A stretch of 64,000 nt of DNA from Coxiellaceae bacterium (lineage in GTDB: Bacteria > Pseudomonadota > Gammaproteobacteria > Coxiellales > Coxiellaceae). The stretch lies in assembly GCA_029212885.1 (NCBI GenBank), contig JARGPC010000002.1:414474-478473 (forward strand). Reading direction: 5' to 3'. A program made the translations under genes and the position numbers. The notes below the pieces were generated by a model. The model saw only the letters and a list, made by a program, of their open reading frames with translations, had not been told where the DNA came from and did no database searches. Positions 43,422 to 52,929 of this stretch are shown here, in pieces (position 1 is the stretch's first letter; every line of letters starts with the position of its first letter).

Positions 43422-46037
43422 ATGTCGAGAGCAACCTACAACAGTGCAGCATTAGCAGCCTTGTATCGCAAAGCGAGTCAATGCCACCCTGAATCTCTAC
43501 CTGAGTTACAGAGCAAATACGAGTTACTCAATGAGGTGCTGGCTGAGAGGCTTGCGGTTATGGAGCCTGTGCCGGTGCCAGCAGTTAGCATGCCGGTGGT
43601 TCCTAGGTGTCTACTGCAGAGTTATTTAGATATTTACGAACGCAGTCCTGGTTGGTACGTGCACTTGCCGCGCGTTGGTTTGCGTTCAAGCAACTTGGTT
43701 CGTTTGAAAAGGCTGATACCTGCCTTTGGTGGTATCTTATCTAAAGAGCAACGTGATGCAGTAGCTGCTATTCCGTGGAAGGTGGTAGATATTACTGCAG
43801 ACACTAAAGCGTCGCATCGTGCGCAAACTTATATATCGCAATTAGTGAATCAAACAGATTTAATGGCTTATTTGAATCTGCTTTGCAGCTTACAGCTTAG
43901 TACTTCCATATATGATAGAGAAACACTAGGGCAGTGTATGCAAGCGCATGCTGAAAGCTTTCCAAGCGCGAATATACTTGATTTTGCATTACACAATAGT
44001 CGTGACGTATTAGTGGCATCATTGTTTCATGCTACACCGCCTGGCAGTGAGCAACGAAAGCTGATGACTTACCATTACGTGCGATGGGCGCAGCAACAAC
44101 TGGAAATGATTAAACGATTAGACCCTGGATATCGTGAAGATTATACAGCAGAGCTTAATCGTATAACATCAACTACTGCATGTATCATTGAATTGCAGGA
44201 GGAAGATAATGGTGAATTACTGGCATTGAGTCGATTAATATTTTCACAGAACCCTAGCAAAGCCGATGCCGCTTATGGTTATTATAAAATGCTAAACCTT
44301 ATACCAGAAGCGGGCAAGACTGAGGCACTGATGCATGAAGAGGCGACACTTTGTCAAATCGCCTATCAAAAAGGTAATCGATCCATTGCCGTACAAATGG
44401 GTTATGCTCAATTATTAGCTTCCGGCCGATACGGTAGTGTCTTTAGCCCACTTATGGCATGTGGACTTGCTTTTAGTTTATCTGGTGAGTTGAGAGAAGA
44501 TACGCCGATTGAAATATTTAAAGTTGTTAGTGATATGCATAAAAAGTATCTGCAGGATGATGCTGTGGTGACTGTTATGCTAGCGGATATGTATAGTAAT
44601 GGTTATGGCTGTGAAAAAAATGAAGCATTTGCAGAGTATTACGACCGACGCGCGGCTGACCTGGGTGATATGACCTCATTTTCTCGATTGTTCCCTGGGT
44701 TGTCATTGGCCGATGCTTTTGATTTAGCAAAGGCGGATTGTCGAGCGGCCTATTTGTATATTAAAACCAAAGCGGCTGTAACAAACATTGATGATATAGA
44801 TCGCGAGTATGCTAAAGAGTTTCTGGAGTTGTGTAATCAACATGGCTACGGCACTTCTGAATTAATGCAGGCCATATCGGGTCCAGGACTTTTTGCTGAG
44901 ACTAAACGTTCAGATGCAGGGCCATTATCAGCACGTCCTCCTTTTGATGCTCGCTTATTAAGTAATCGCCAACAAGTCAGGCGATTTAAAGGTGGGTTTA
45001 CCTTTTTAAACAATCAAGTTAATGCTAATAGTATGTTGGTGGGTGTGAAAAATGTATCTTATGCGGTTGATGCTCATACGGTGCATGAAAGTAATGAAGG
45101 CATAGCGACTAACGTTGCAGTTAATGCGATACGTTTTCACACTGATAAATATATAGCGAGAATGGAGGGGGGCGCTGAAAAAGATCGATGGCAGTCAATC
45201 TCGGGTGATTTACTGCAAATGGAAAGGGAGTATAGCATTGAGCAACTACAAGAATGCTTGGATCGAGAGCAAATGGTTAGCTTAAGTTCAGGCTGGAGTG
45301 GCCATGCTATAACACTGTCGGTGTTTAAATTAGATGGCTTGTATTATTTAGCCTATAGCAATCAAGGCGAAGGTGGCAGTTCATCCATCAATTTTTTTCA
45401 CATTAAAGATATAACTAAGCTGCAAGATGCGTCATGGCTAAGCGAGATACAGAGTGTTAGCAAAGAAAAAGATTATATGGTCTCGTTAGATGAGTCTTTG
45501 CCTGGGTTAGCAAAAGACTTAGGCTTAGAGCGTGTTTGTGCTATTGATAAAACACTGCAAAATGCCGGTAATTGTTCGTTAAAGGTGGGGTATTCAGTCG
45601 TGTTACATAATTTGCTTTTTCAGCAAATAAAGACTGATCGCGAGTTGAGCGGGTATAAAGCATTGCTTACCCCGGGTGAGGTTGCTTATGCAGAGCATCA
45701 AGTGAAGCCAGAAAGCTACAAATCATGGCGATTGTTTTTGCGTCAAAGTGCCACTGAGGTATTGTGTGATCTTGGTTTGTATGCAGAGAGTAATCATATT
45801 GTTATTCCGCCAGAGCAGCATTTTAATATTATGTTACAAACGATCGAAGCGGTTCAAGCTAAGTTTTCAACGGGTGATCCAGTAACAGAATTTGCTCGTG
45901 ATAATATCTTACAAGAAATAGTTGATTTTATTCATGATCCGGGTTGTCATTATGACGATCGCCTTAAAGAGGCTATTTATGGAAAGATAGCTGCCACATC
46001 ACCCGATTTGGTGGCTGCGCTGAGATTTATCCCTTAA
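43422..46037 (+). CDS. Sel1-repeat protein with protease-like C-terminal region (effector candidate)
   Basis: 871 residues; ribosome-binding site weak. The N-terminal half is helical. A Sel1-type repeat is clear near residues 385-425 (VTVMLADMYSNGYGCEKNEAFAEYYDRRAADLGD). The C-terminal part (about 540-760) has GWSGHAITLSVFKLDGLYYLAYSNQGEGG with His628 and Asn647, and LQNAGNCSLKVGYSVVLHNLLF with Cys718. The order His-Asn-Cys with 19 residues between His and Asn resembles YopJ/Ulp1-class proteases (YopJ H109, E128, C172), though the distance to Cys is longer. It has a PmrA-type promoter. Activity is inference. Confidence 0.6.
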   Translation: MSRATYNSAALAALYRKASQCHPESLPELQSKYELLNEVLAERLAVMEPVPVPAVSMPVVPRCLLQSYLDIYERSPGWYVHLPRVGLRSSNLVRLKRLIPAFGGILSKEQRDAVAAIPWKVVDITADTKASHRAQTYISQLVNQTDLMAYLNLLCSLQLSTSIYDRETLGQCMQAHAESFPSANILDFALHNSRDVLVASLFHATPPGSEQRKLMTYHYVRWAQQQLEMIKRLDPGYREDYTAELNRITSTTACIIELQEEDNGELLALSRLIFSQNPSKADAAYGYYKMLNLIPEAGKTEALMHEEATLCQIAYQKGNRSIAVQMGYAQLLASGRYGSVFSPLMACGLAFSLSGELREDTPIEIFKVVSDMHKKYLQDDAVVTVMLADMYSNGYGCEKNEAFAEYYDRRAADLGDMTSFSRLFPGLSLADAFDLAKADCRAAYLYIKTKAAVTNIDDIDREYAKEFLELCNQHGYGTSELMQAISGPGLFAETKRSDAGPLSARPPFDARLLSNRQQVRRFKGGFTFLNNQVNANSMLVGVKNVSYAVDAHTVHESNEGIATNVAVNAIRFHTDKYIARMEGGAEKDRWQSISGDLLQMEREYSIEQLQECLDREQMVSLSSGWSGHAITLSVFKLDGLYYLAYSNQGEGGSSSINFFHIKDITKLQDASWLSEIQSVSKEKDYMVSLDESLPGLAKDLGLERVCAIDKTLQNAGNCSLKVGYSVVLHNLLFQQIKTDRELSGYKALLTPGEVAYAEHQVKPESYKSWRLFLRQSATEVLCDLGLYAESNHIVIPPEQHFNIMLQTIEAVQAKFSTGDPVTEFARDNILQEIVDFIHDPGCHYDDRLKEAIYGKIAATSPDLVAALRFIP

Positions 46038-46154
46038 CGAAAAGTGCCTAGCTACAGCATGGGTTTACCTACATGCTTTGCCATATAATAGTATATTAAT
46101 AGTAAAATGGTAATATTATGTAATACAATTAATATATTATATGCGGAGATAAAT

Positions 46155-49100
46155 GTGCGTGTTAGAGGTGTTGTTTATACTCGAATTATCAATGAATTAT
46201 ATGGTATCGAGCTTGGCGGGGTGTGCTTTGGGCTATCAAGTGCTTATGCCAATGCCATATTATGTCAGCAAACAGATCAATTTTTTCAGAGACTGCGGTT
46301 TATAGAACAATGCATAGATGACCGTGTTGATATTGCGGCGGCGACTCAAGGGGTGCATCAATATCTTCAAGCGACTGAAGCAGAAATGGCGATGTCCTCC
46401 GATGAAAGGCAGTTGTGTATTGCATCAAGGCTTGAATCATTATCTTCAGATCAGCGCATGTTTTTAGAAGTATCAGCACTGTTTGAGCAAATAGCTATGC
46501 AGCATGGTCCAGGCAATTTTGAGGGTATTTTTCCTGGGGCATTTAATCAGCATTTTTATCGCTACCACCCAGAATCTTCACCGTTGTTATTGCAGCGGTT
46601 TAATGCAGCTTCCGATATGTCTCAAGATGGAGCGGGCAAGTGGGTAGGTGCGGTTGATCTGCGTGCTAAGGATGGAAAAATAGTAAGCCCTTATAACTAC
46701 GCCAGTGAAGACGTTGCCGTAACAATTACGCCAACCAGTGAAGTTATTGTTGAGGCGAAGCCTGATTTTATAGGGAACACTACGATTGATTATGAGTTAG
46801 ATTCGGTAGATGCGACGGGAAAGTCTGGAAAAATATATGGTCAACTCATGGTGTATATTTCAACTGATGAAACGACCGGACATCAAAAGTGTGTTGTTGA
46901 TCAGCAAAACGTGGCACCCCAACGAGTGCACAGTTCCTCAATAGCACTAACCAAGCACCAGTTGACTGAGTACTTAGGGCGCATAAAAGCCTTGCTGTTT
47001 AAAAAGAATGTTGCAATAAAGTTTAATTCTATGTCGCATCAATCAGCACTTGCTTTGCATCCTGGAACAAATCAATGGCAATATTTAAATGGTGGTGTTA
47101 CCAATCTGAGCGAGCTTGATAGTAGTGACAGTGATACAGCAATTAAGTTATTTCAATCGTTTGGTTATGCAACGCAAGCGCCTAGTGATACTGATCATGT
47201 GTTGCTAGGTCTCGAAATAATAGGTTTAGAAAAGGATAATGAGCTTGATTCAGCTATTAAAGCACTTAATATTGAATTTGGTGTTGATAAAGTAGGCGTT
47301 GAGGTAAGAGGGCATGAAAAAAATTCCACATTATTACACATTGCTGCCAGTTCTGCTGATTACGATTTAATCTCTGCGTTGGTAGGGAATGGCTATGATA
47401 TCAACACGGAAGACGATGATCATAATACGGTGCTTAGCATGGCTGTTCAGCGTGCTGATTTACACATGCTACGATTAGCGATTTCGTTAGGTGCCAAGCT
47501 CAAAAACCCCGACCCTAGGGTTAATGCTGCTGTTGCAATCTACTCGCATTTTAATGAGGGAGCAAAAGTATTATTTGAAGATCTTGGTGCAGATATTAAT
47601 TCGTCTTTTACTGATGATGGAGATGGTGCAATAGTTATTGCTTGCGGGGCGGGTAATCTCGATATCTTACCGTATTTGATTGAGCGTGGGGCTGATATTT
47701 ACGCGGTATTCGATGGTAATACCATTCTCAATCATTGCATTAAAAGAAATCAATTTGACATGGTTAAGATACTGACATGCTCGGCAGCCTTTGATGCTTG
47801 CCATCAAGCTGGCGATAACGAGTCGCCTATTTTTACAGCGCTTGAGGCTGGGCAAGAGAGTATTGTCATGTATCTGTTGGCGCATCACGCAGTAGATATG
47901 AATAGTGAAAATCGATTTAATCAAACATTACTATCTGTAGCAATTGAAAAGGAAATGATGACAGTTGTTGAAAAGCTATTGGCAATGGGTGCAAATACCG
48001 AAGGTGCGTTAACTGAAGCCATTCGCAGTGATAATCCAGAATTGCTGGATCTATTGATGAGATGTGAAAAAATAGATGTAAATGCACCAAATGCTTATGA
48101 TGAAGTAGCGATTACACAGGCAGCTAGCCTTGGATCTTTCGCAATGGTTAAAACACTGCTGGATCATGGTGCGAACCCTGACACATTAAATCCAAGTGAT
48201 GGCTCATTATTAATGGTGCTGTTGAAAAGTGTACCGAAAGACTCAGAACGCGAATTACTTGATGAGCTAATAACGCGAGTGATTGCTGCTGTTGATGTTG
48301 ATCATTTGAATTTTGCTGATCGTAATGGAGACACGGCATTGCATATAGCCGTGGTAAATCACCCACAGTATGTGCAGCTGTTACTCGATGCAGGTGCTAA
48401 TCCTGATGCATGTAACAGGCGGGGTAAGTCAGCGTTGCATCTAGCTTGTATGCAAAATAATTTAGCTGTTGTTGATTGCTTGCTGGGTGTTACAACCGAC
48501 ATTAATACAGCTGATGAATACGGTTCTACCCCTTTGAAAGCAGCCGTGAGTTATGCTGAATTGAGTGTTGTTCAGTTGCTGCTTGATAGAGGGTTGAGTC
48601 TAGATTTAGGGGCTGACTCATCACAGTCATACCTTGTTGATGTGATGAGCGCGGGGAATACTACTAAATGCCTAGGGTTAATTGAGATGGGTGCGAATTG
48701 CAATGTAAGTCAAGAGGCCTTCCAGTCACCACTCGCAGCTGCTCTATCATATGATGCGTCTAGAGAGGTTTGGGAGGCTTTGCTGCAAAATGGTGCTGAT
48801 GTGCGTTGGTGTAACTCTAGTGGTACATCGACTGTTATAGGTTGTGCAATTTCTAATTATAACTTTGAGTTTCTCGAGCATGTTAAAGGGTTGGGCTTAA
48901 TTTCAGTAGCTGATTTAACTAAGCCAGGTGTTGATGTCTCGTACCTTGATACCGCGGTACAAAGTATTTCCATGCATTTTGATGATGGTGATGGTGCCGA
49001 GAACATGATTAAATATTTATTAAACTACGGCGCTAAGTTCCGCCAAGATTCTAGTAAGAGTTATTTTCAGCGCCTACTTCAACTGGATAAGGTTGGTTTG

Positions 49101-49265
49101 GGTGGTCTGAATGATGATGCATTAGAGTATTTAGCGTCTGAGAAATTAATTGCGCCACGTCAGCTTCCACGTAGTCATTTGTTTGCGCAAAACACCGCGG
49201 GCACAAATGTTGTTAGTGAAGCGAAAAAAGAGCCCGCAGCTGGTGAATCTCAGGTAACGCCTTAA
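46155..49265 (+). CDS. C58-like cysteine protease domain fused to ankyrin repeats (effector candidate)
   Basis: 1036 residues from GTG 46155, which has GGAG at 6-nt spacing; ATG 46107 in frame lacks one. Near the N-terminus LGGVCFGLSSAYANAIL (Cys24) matches the YopT/AvrPphB-type nucleophile helix. SHQSALALHPGTNQWQYLNGG supplies His295 and Asn312, 17 residues apart as in C58 proteases, but the Cys-His distance (271) is longer than usual, implying an insertion. From about residue 390 to 960 there are about 12 ankyrin repeats (NGDTALHIAVVNHPQYVQLL, GKSALHLACMQNNLAVVDCL). The tail is Glu-rich (SEAKKEPAAGESQVTP). Likely host-directed; activity inferred. Confidence 0.68.
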   Translation: MRVRGVVYTRIINELYGIELGGVCFGLSSAYANAILCQQTDQFFQRLRFIEQCIDDRVDIAAATQGVHQYLQATEAEMAMSSDERQLCIASRLESLSSDQRMFLEVSALFEQIAMQHGPGNFEGIFPGAFNQHFYRYHPESSPLLLQRFNAASDMSQDGAGKWVGAVDLRAKDGKIVSPYNYASEDVAVTITPTSEVIVEAKPDFIGNTTIDYELDSVDATGKSGKIYGQLMVYISTDETTGHQKCVVDQQNVAPQRVHSSSIALTKHQLTEYLGRIKALLFKKNVAIKFNSMSHQSALALHPGTNQWQYLNGGVTNLSELDSSDSDTAIKLFQSFGYATQAPSDTDHVLLGLEIIGLEKDNELDSAIKALNIEFGVDKVGVEVRGHEKNSTLLHIAASSADYDLISALVGNGYDINTEDDDHNTVLSMAVQRADLHMLRLAISLGAKLKNPDPRVNAAVAIYSHFNEGAKVLFEDLGADINSSFTDDGDGAIVIACGAGNLDILPYLIERGADIYAVFDGNTILNHCIKRNQFDMVKILTCSAAFDACHQAGDNESPIFTALEAGQESIVMYLLAHHAVDMNSENRFNQTLLSVAIEKEMMTVVEKLLAMGANTEGALTEAIRSDNPELLDLLMRCEKIDVNAPNAYDEVAITQAASLGSFAMVKTLLDHGANPDTLNPSDGSLLMVLLKSVPKDSERELLDELITRVIAAVDVDHLNFADRNGDTALHIAVVNHPQYVQLLLDAGANPDACNRRGKSALHLACMQNNLAVVDCLLGVTTDINTADEYGSTPLKAAVSYAELSVVQLLLDRGLSLDLGADSSQSYLVDVMSAGNTTKCLGLIEMGANCNVSQEAFQSPLAAALSYDASREVWEALLQNGADVRWCNSSGTSTVIGCAISNYNFEFLEHVKGLGLISVADLTKPGVDVSYLDTAVQSISMHFDDGDGAENMIKYLLNYGAKFRQDSSKSYFQRLLQLDKVGLGGLNDDALEYLASEKLIAPRQLPRSHLFAQNTAGTNVVSEAKKEPAAGESQVTP

Positions 49266-49295
49266 AAAGTATGCTATTCAGGAAGCTGAGTTATG

Positions 49296-49304
49296 TGGTA
49301 TAGT
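49296..49304 (+). promoter_or_regulatory. Extended -10 promoter of ibaG
   Basis: TG, one base, TATAGT at 49299-49304, 32 nt before the start codon. No strong -35 is visible. Confidence 0.4.
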
Positions 49305-49336
49305 GTGCGCCAAATAAACAGTATAAGGGCGTTGAT

Positions 49337-49567
49337 ATGATGCAAGCCGAAACCATAGCCGAGTGGATCAAGCAAGGGTTACCTGAAAGTCAGGTGTCTG
49401 TCGATGGTGATGGCCACCATTTTGAAGCAGTGATTATCTGTAATGAATTTGAAGGCAAAAACACCATGGCGCGTCATCGCATGGTCTATGCCACCTTGGG
49501 CGAGAAGATGGGTAATGAAATACACGCCTTATCGATGAAAACCTTAACACCAGCCGAATCAAAATAA
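49337..49567 (+). CDS. ibaG: BolA-family protein IbaG
   Basis: 76 residues. BolA fold with VSVDGDGHHFEAVIICNEFEGKNTMARHRMVYATLGEKM; the histidines near residues 27-28 and 47 fit the Fe-S ligand region of BolA/IbaG. In gammaproteobacteria IbaG is thought to act with a monothiol glutaredoxin in Fe-S cluster handling, and such a glutaredoxin gene follows directly here. Confidence 0.9.
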   Translation: MMQAETIAEWIKQGLPESQVSVDGDGHHFEAVIICNEFEGKNTMARHRMVYATLGEKMGNEIHALSMKTLTPAESK

Positions 49568-49579
49568 GTGAGAGACAAC

Positions 49580-49885
49580 ATGAGTATTAATGAAAAAATC
49601 CAAGCAATTATCGACGAAAACGACGTAGTGTTATTTATGAAGGGAACGTCTGATTTTCCACAATGTGGTTTTTCAGGACGCGTTGCGCAAATTCTTAAAC
49701 AGCATGGCGCGAGCTATAAAGATGTTAACGTATTAGAAGATCCTGAATTGCGCGAAGGCATTAAGCAATTTTCACAATGGCCTACCATTCCTCAGTTATA
49801 TGTGAAGGGTGAATTCATTGGTGGCTGCGATATCGTGGTTGAGATGAGTGAAAACAATGAGTTAGAAGCAGCTTTGGCCAAATAG
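49580..49885 (+). CDS. grxD: Monothiol glutaredoxin Grx4
   Basis: 101 residues from ATG 49580 (GAGAGA upstream). CGFS active site in [17 protein letters not shown] and the [23 protein letters not shown] block define the class. It binds a [2Fe-2S] cluster between two monomers or with a BolA partner. It starts 12 nt after ibaG, an IbaG-Grx4 operon. The stop codon overlaps a half copy of the palindrome that precedes fic. Confidence 0.95.
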   Translation: MSINEKIQAIIDENDVVLFMKGTSDFPQCGFSGRVAQILKQHGASYKDVNVLEDPELREGIKQFSQWPTIPQLYVKGEFIGGCDIVVEMSENNELEAALAK

Positions 49886-49930
49886 TATCATTTTTCTTGG
49901 CAGTGATAGTATCATATGATACTATCACTG
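49882..49930. promoter_or_regulatory. Perfect 30-bp palindrome plus extra half site at the fic promoter
   Basis: 49901-49930 is a perfect palindrome: arm CAGTGATAGTATCAT followed by its exact reverse complement. A further ATAGTATCAT occurs at 49882-49891, 24 nt upstream of the same sequence in the palindrome. TTGGCA (49897-49902) and TACTAT (49920-49925) at 17-bp spacing form a promoter whose -10 lies inside the palindrome. The ATG of fic is at 49932, so the operator covers the whole promoter. Confidence 0.7.
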
Positions 49931-49931
49931 T

Positions 49932-50927
49932 ATGAAGAAGCCTCCATTTACAATTACCACCTCCATATTAAATGCCTCAATGCGCATTATGCAGCTGTTA
50001 GGTGAGCTTGATGGTTTGAAAATGACTAAACCTGAAGTATCATTGAGGAAGTCAAATCGAGTTAAAACCATCCAGGCTTCTTTGGCAATCGAAGGAAATA
50101 CTCTTTCCGTTGAACAAGTCACCGATTTGATTGATGGTGTACCAATCTTTGGGCCAGAGCAAGATATTCTTGAAGTGAAAAATGCAATTAAAGTTTATGA
50201 TTATGCATTTGATTTTAAATATGCTTCATTATCAGATTTTAAAAAGGCGCATAAACTATTAATGACAGGCTTAAGTAGTGATGCTGGGTCGCTTCGATTG
50301 AATAACGTTGCTGTGTATGCGGGTTCTCGAGTTGCGCATGTTGCTCCTCAGCCTAAAATGCTAGCAAAGCTCATTGAAGATTTGTTTTTATTTATGAAGG
50401 CTAAAGATGATATTTCATTGTTAATTAAGTCTTGTATTTTTCACTATCAACTTGAGTTTATTCACCCCTTCAGTGATGGCAACGGCAGAATGGGGCGTTT
50501 ATGGCAACAACTGATACTGTCTTCATTTCACGAGGTATTTCGCTTTGTTGCTATTGAAAGCCTAATTAAAGACAGGCAAAAAGATTATTATGCTGCATTG
50601 GCTTCGTGTGATGCTAAAGGTGAATCAACTGATTTTATAGATTTTTGCTTGCAATTAATTGAGCAAGCTTTGTTGTCATATACTCAGAAATTGCTATATC
50701 AACCAAAATCAGCAACCGATCGTCTGATGATAGCCAAAGGTGAATTCAATACTGCATTTTCACGTAAAATGTACTGTGAACTATTTAAAACCATATCGAC
50801 AGCGACGGCTAGCAGGGATTTAAAGTTAGGTATAGAGCAAGGCTTGCTGTTAAAATCTGGCGATAAGCGAGCGACCATGTATACCTTCACTGACTCTGTA
50901 TCACCCCAATCAATACATCGAAATTAA
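49932..50927 (+). CDS. Fic-domain AMP-transferase with N-terminal inhibitory motif and C-terminal winged helix
   Basis: 331 residues. The catalytic loop HPFSDGNGRMGR (178-189) is fully canonical. SLAIEGN (50-56) with Glu54 matches the class II inhibitory motif ([S/T]xxxE[G/N]), which holds the enzyme off. The C-terminal ~70 residues (ASRDLKLGIEQGLLLKSGDKRATMYTF) look like a winged helix-turn-helix. No Shine-Dalgarno sequence precedes the ATG, and a promoter fits a start at the ATG, suggesting a leaderless mRNA. A large palindrome over the promoter suggests autoregulation. It may AMPylate a bacterial target or a host one; the wHTH favours a bacterial regulatory role. Confidence 0.9.
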   Translation: MKKPPFTITTSILNASMRIMQLLGELDGLKMTKPEVSLRKSNRVKTIQASLAIEGNTLSVEQVTDLIDGVPIFGPEQDILEVKNAIKVYDYAFDFKYASLSDFKKAHKLLMTGLSSDAGSLRLNNVAVYAGSRVAHVAPQPKMLAKLIEDLFLFMKAKDDISLLIKSCIFHYQLEFIHPFSDGNGRMGRLWQQLILSSFHEVFRFVAIESLIKDRQKDYYAALASCDAKGESTDFIDFCLQLIEQALLSYTQKLLYQPKSATDRLMIAKGEFNTAFSRKMYCELFKTISTATASRDLKLGIEQGLLLKSGDKRATMYTFTDSVSPQSIHRN

Positions 50928-50975
50928 AAATAAGCGTTTCTTGTGATTGCCTAATCACTATACAATCTACTCATT

Positions 50976-52667
50976 ATGAAGGTAGGTATTAAACAAGTAT
51001 TTGGATTGTGGGCATCGGCAGTGTTAGTCCTTCAGCGCGGTATGTCTTTAGAGCTTGGCAAGTCACCTCAGTCAGAACGATTAATAACGAATAATATCAT
51101 TGCATCATTATCTCCAATGCTGCCGTCGGCTCATGAGCGTGAAAGCGTATTATACCGCACCGATGGCGTTTGTGTTGCGCCTCCACAAGGGATTCCTGTT
51201 ATTCCTTACCGCCAATTATCGTTGACGCCAGCAGCCATTTTTAAACGCATGCTGGGGCCATACGTGGCTAAATTGCGATTGACAGATTATATCACTGGTA
51301 TTTTTTTAGAGTCGTCACTCAACAGGAAAATGCTGACACAAATATATGCTTATATTACCGACTTTAAAATTAAAGTCATACGTTTTTGTTCACAAGAAAC
51401 CTTATCTGAGACAGGGTGCGTATTCGGAGCATATTCTATTACTGATTCAGTATTAACTACGCCAGCTGAAAATCTTAAGGGCAGAGCCCCTCGGCCGCTC
51501 ACTAATCGTCAAATCCTTCAGCATGAATTGGTGCATGCTCACCAGGATTTAGTTGAAAAAACATTAGGCCGTGAGGCTATTATTTTTAAGCAAGCCCACT
51601 GGCAAAAGGCGAATAAACGATTTGAGCGATTGAAGTTGGTGATGACAAAAACGCTTTACAGTAATAAAGGCAGATTAACTCAAAGCGAGAAGCGGTTTTT
51701 AAGGTTGGCAAAAAAGGCGGCAGCTGCTATTACTCATCATGACGCATGGAGCCGGGTTCGTTACAGTGTCTATATTCACGGTGAAACTCGCTCGCTGTTA
51801 TTGGATGAAGGGGTGGATGTAAGCCGCTTTACAATGGGTGATATGATTAATTTTAATCATTACTTTGCTGACTATGACCACTTAGATACAGCCAAGGTGT
51901 TAGAGGTGGCGAATGGTAAGCAGCCAGGTGATTTGATTGTATATCTTAAGCTGCTAAATCCGTTGGTTTTTATTGAACATTTATTCAAGCTTGTATTAGG
52001 TATGTTGTCTGATGTTCCATCGCAAGCCTTAGCAAAAGAAATTCCCGCTCATGTACGGCAATTCTTTCCTGGCAAGTTGTATCGATTCTTTTTTAAGGAA
52101 ATGTACCAATTAGAAAAAACTAATCAACTTAAAATTGACAAAAAAATGACGTCAATTGCGAATAAGCACAGTATAAATCAACACCAGCCTGGTCATACCG
52201 TTTGGCCTGATATTAATCGTGCCTATCAACACCTATTGGATGGTGACGCTAAAGCAGCTATAGATGTATTAAACGGTATAAAGGCTAAACGCTATTTTAT
52301 ACCTTACGATTTAGCATTAACGGATGTCATTAGCCAGCGTCGTTTAAAGGGGAGGCATCACCTACCTAACGGCGAAACGTACCTCGATAGACGCGAAGTG
52401 AATTTTGAAGTGAATCGCTTATATGGTATAGCCTATTACCAGTTGGGTAATCACGATTACTCAAGCCAATACTTATCATCGGTTAGCGATAAGCCGATTA
52501 CTTATGGCTTAGGCAGGCAACCCATGCTGGCTGCTATTCAGGCGGTTAATATAATGCGTTTGTATAGCAATACTAATGTACCGATCGTGCGACCGGAAGA
52601 TGATGATATTAATGATCAGGATTTAGTGCTATGGGCGCAGCAGCAATCGCAGATATTAAGACCTTGA
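50976..52667 (+). CDS. Putative zinc metalloprotease, effector candidate
   Basis: 563 residues, no family recognised. ILQHELVHAHQDLVEKTLG contains HELVH (His183, Glu184, His187), the HExxH zinc signature in a helical setting; a candidate third ligand is the downstream glutamate in LLLDEGVD or ETRSLL. The C-terminal third contains a TPR-like stretch (NRAYQHLLDGDAKAAIDVLNG, NRLYGIAYYQLGNHDYSSQYL). There is no signal peptide. A GTGATT / AATCAC inverted repeat (50943-50958) lies in the promoter region next to TACAAT. It ends 2 nt before the convergent CBU_0585-like gene. Confidence 0.55.
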   Translation: MKVGIKQVFGLWASAVLVLQRGMSLELGKSPQSERLITNNIIASLSPMLPSAHERESVLYRTDGVCVAPPQGIPVIPYRQLSLTPAAIFKRMLGPYVAKLRLTDYITGIFLESSLNRKMLTQIYAYITDFKIKVIRFCSQETLSETGCVFGAYSITDSVLTTPAENLKGRAPRPLTNRQILQHELVHAHQDLVEKTLGREAIIFKQAHWQKANKRFERLKLVMTKTLYSNKGRLTQSEKRFLRLAKKAAAAITHHDAWSRVRYSVYIHGETRSLLLDEGVDVSRFTMGDMINFNHYFADYDHLDTAKVLEVANGKQPGDLIVYLKLLNPLVFIEHLFKLVLGMLSDVPSQALAKEIPAHVRQFFPGKLYRFFFKEMYQLEKTNQLKIDKKMTSIANKHSINQHQPGHTVWPDINRAYQHLLDGDAKAAIDVLNGIKAKRYFIPYDLALTDVISQRRLKGRHHLPNGETYLDRREVNFEVNRLYGIAYYQLGNHDYSSQYLSSVSDKPITYGLGRQPMLAAIQAVNIMRLYSNTNVPIVRPEDDDINDQDLVLWAQQQSQILRP

Positions 52668-52669
52668 GG

Positions 52670-52852
52670 TTAATCCCACAAGCTGTCGTCAGTTGTTGAT
52701 TCCGGCGCTTCAGGGTTATCGCGCGTTTCGTCTAGTTTGTTGTATTTATCCACTTCAGCTTGTTGAGAGGCAGTGTTGGCGTGGGTTGCGTTAAATTTAG
52801 CCAGGAATTTATCGGCTGGGCTAACATAATGTTTGTCTGTTTTCTGTTTCAT
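52670..52852 (-). CDS. CBU_0585-family small protein
   Basis: 60 residues from ATG 52852. MKQKTDKHYVSPADKFLAKFNATH followed by a polar acidic tail matches the small CBU_0585 family known from Coxiella and Legionella relatives; function unknown. AGGA lies about 9 nt upstream of the start. It is divergent from the large oxidoreductase gene with 77 nt between starts. Confidence 0.72.
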   Translation of the reverse strand: MKQKTDKHYVSPADKFLAKFNATHANTASQQAEVDKYNKLDETRDNPEAPESTTDDSLWD

Positions 52853-52929
52853 ATGTTGTCTTCCTATTACCTCTGGTACAATAAGCCAGGTTTTGATAGC
52901 TATTGTACCGATTAAAGACGACATTTTCC

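Noticed and set aside
49901-49930. The palindrome before fic as a terminator of ibaG-grxD
   Set aside because: No T-run follows on either strand, it is fully symmetrical without a loop, and it overlaps a promoter; an operator is the better reading.
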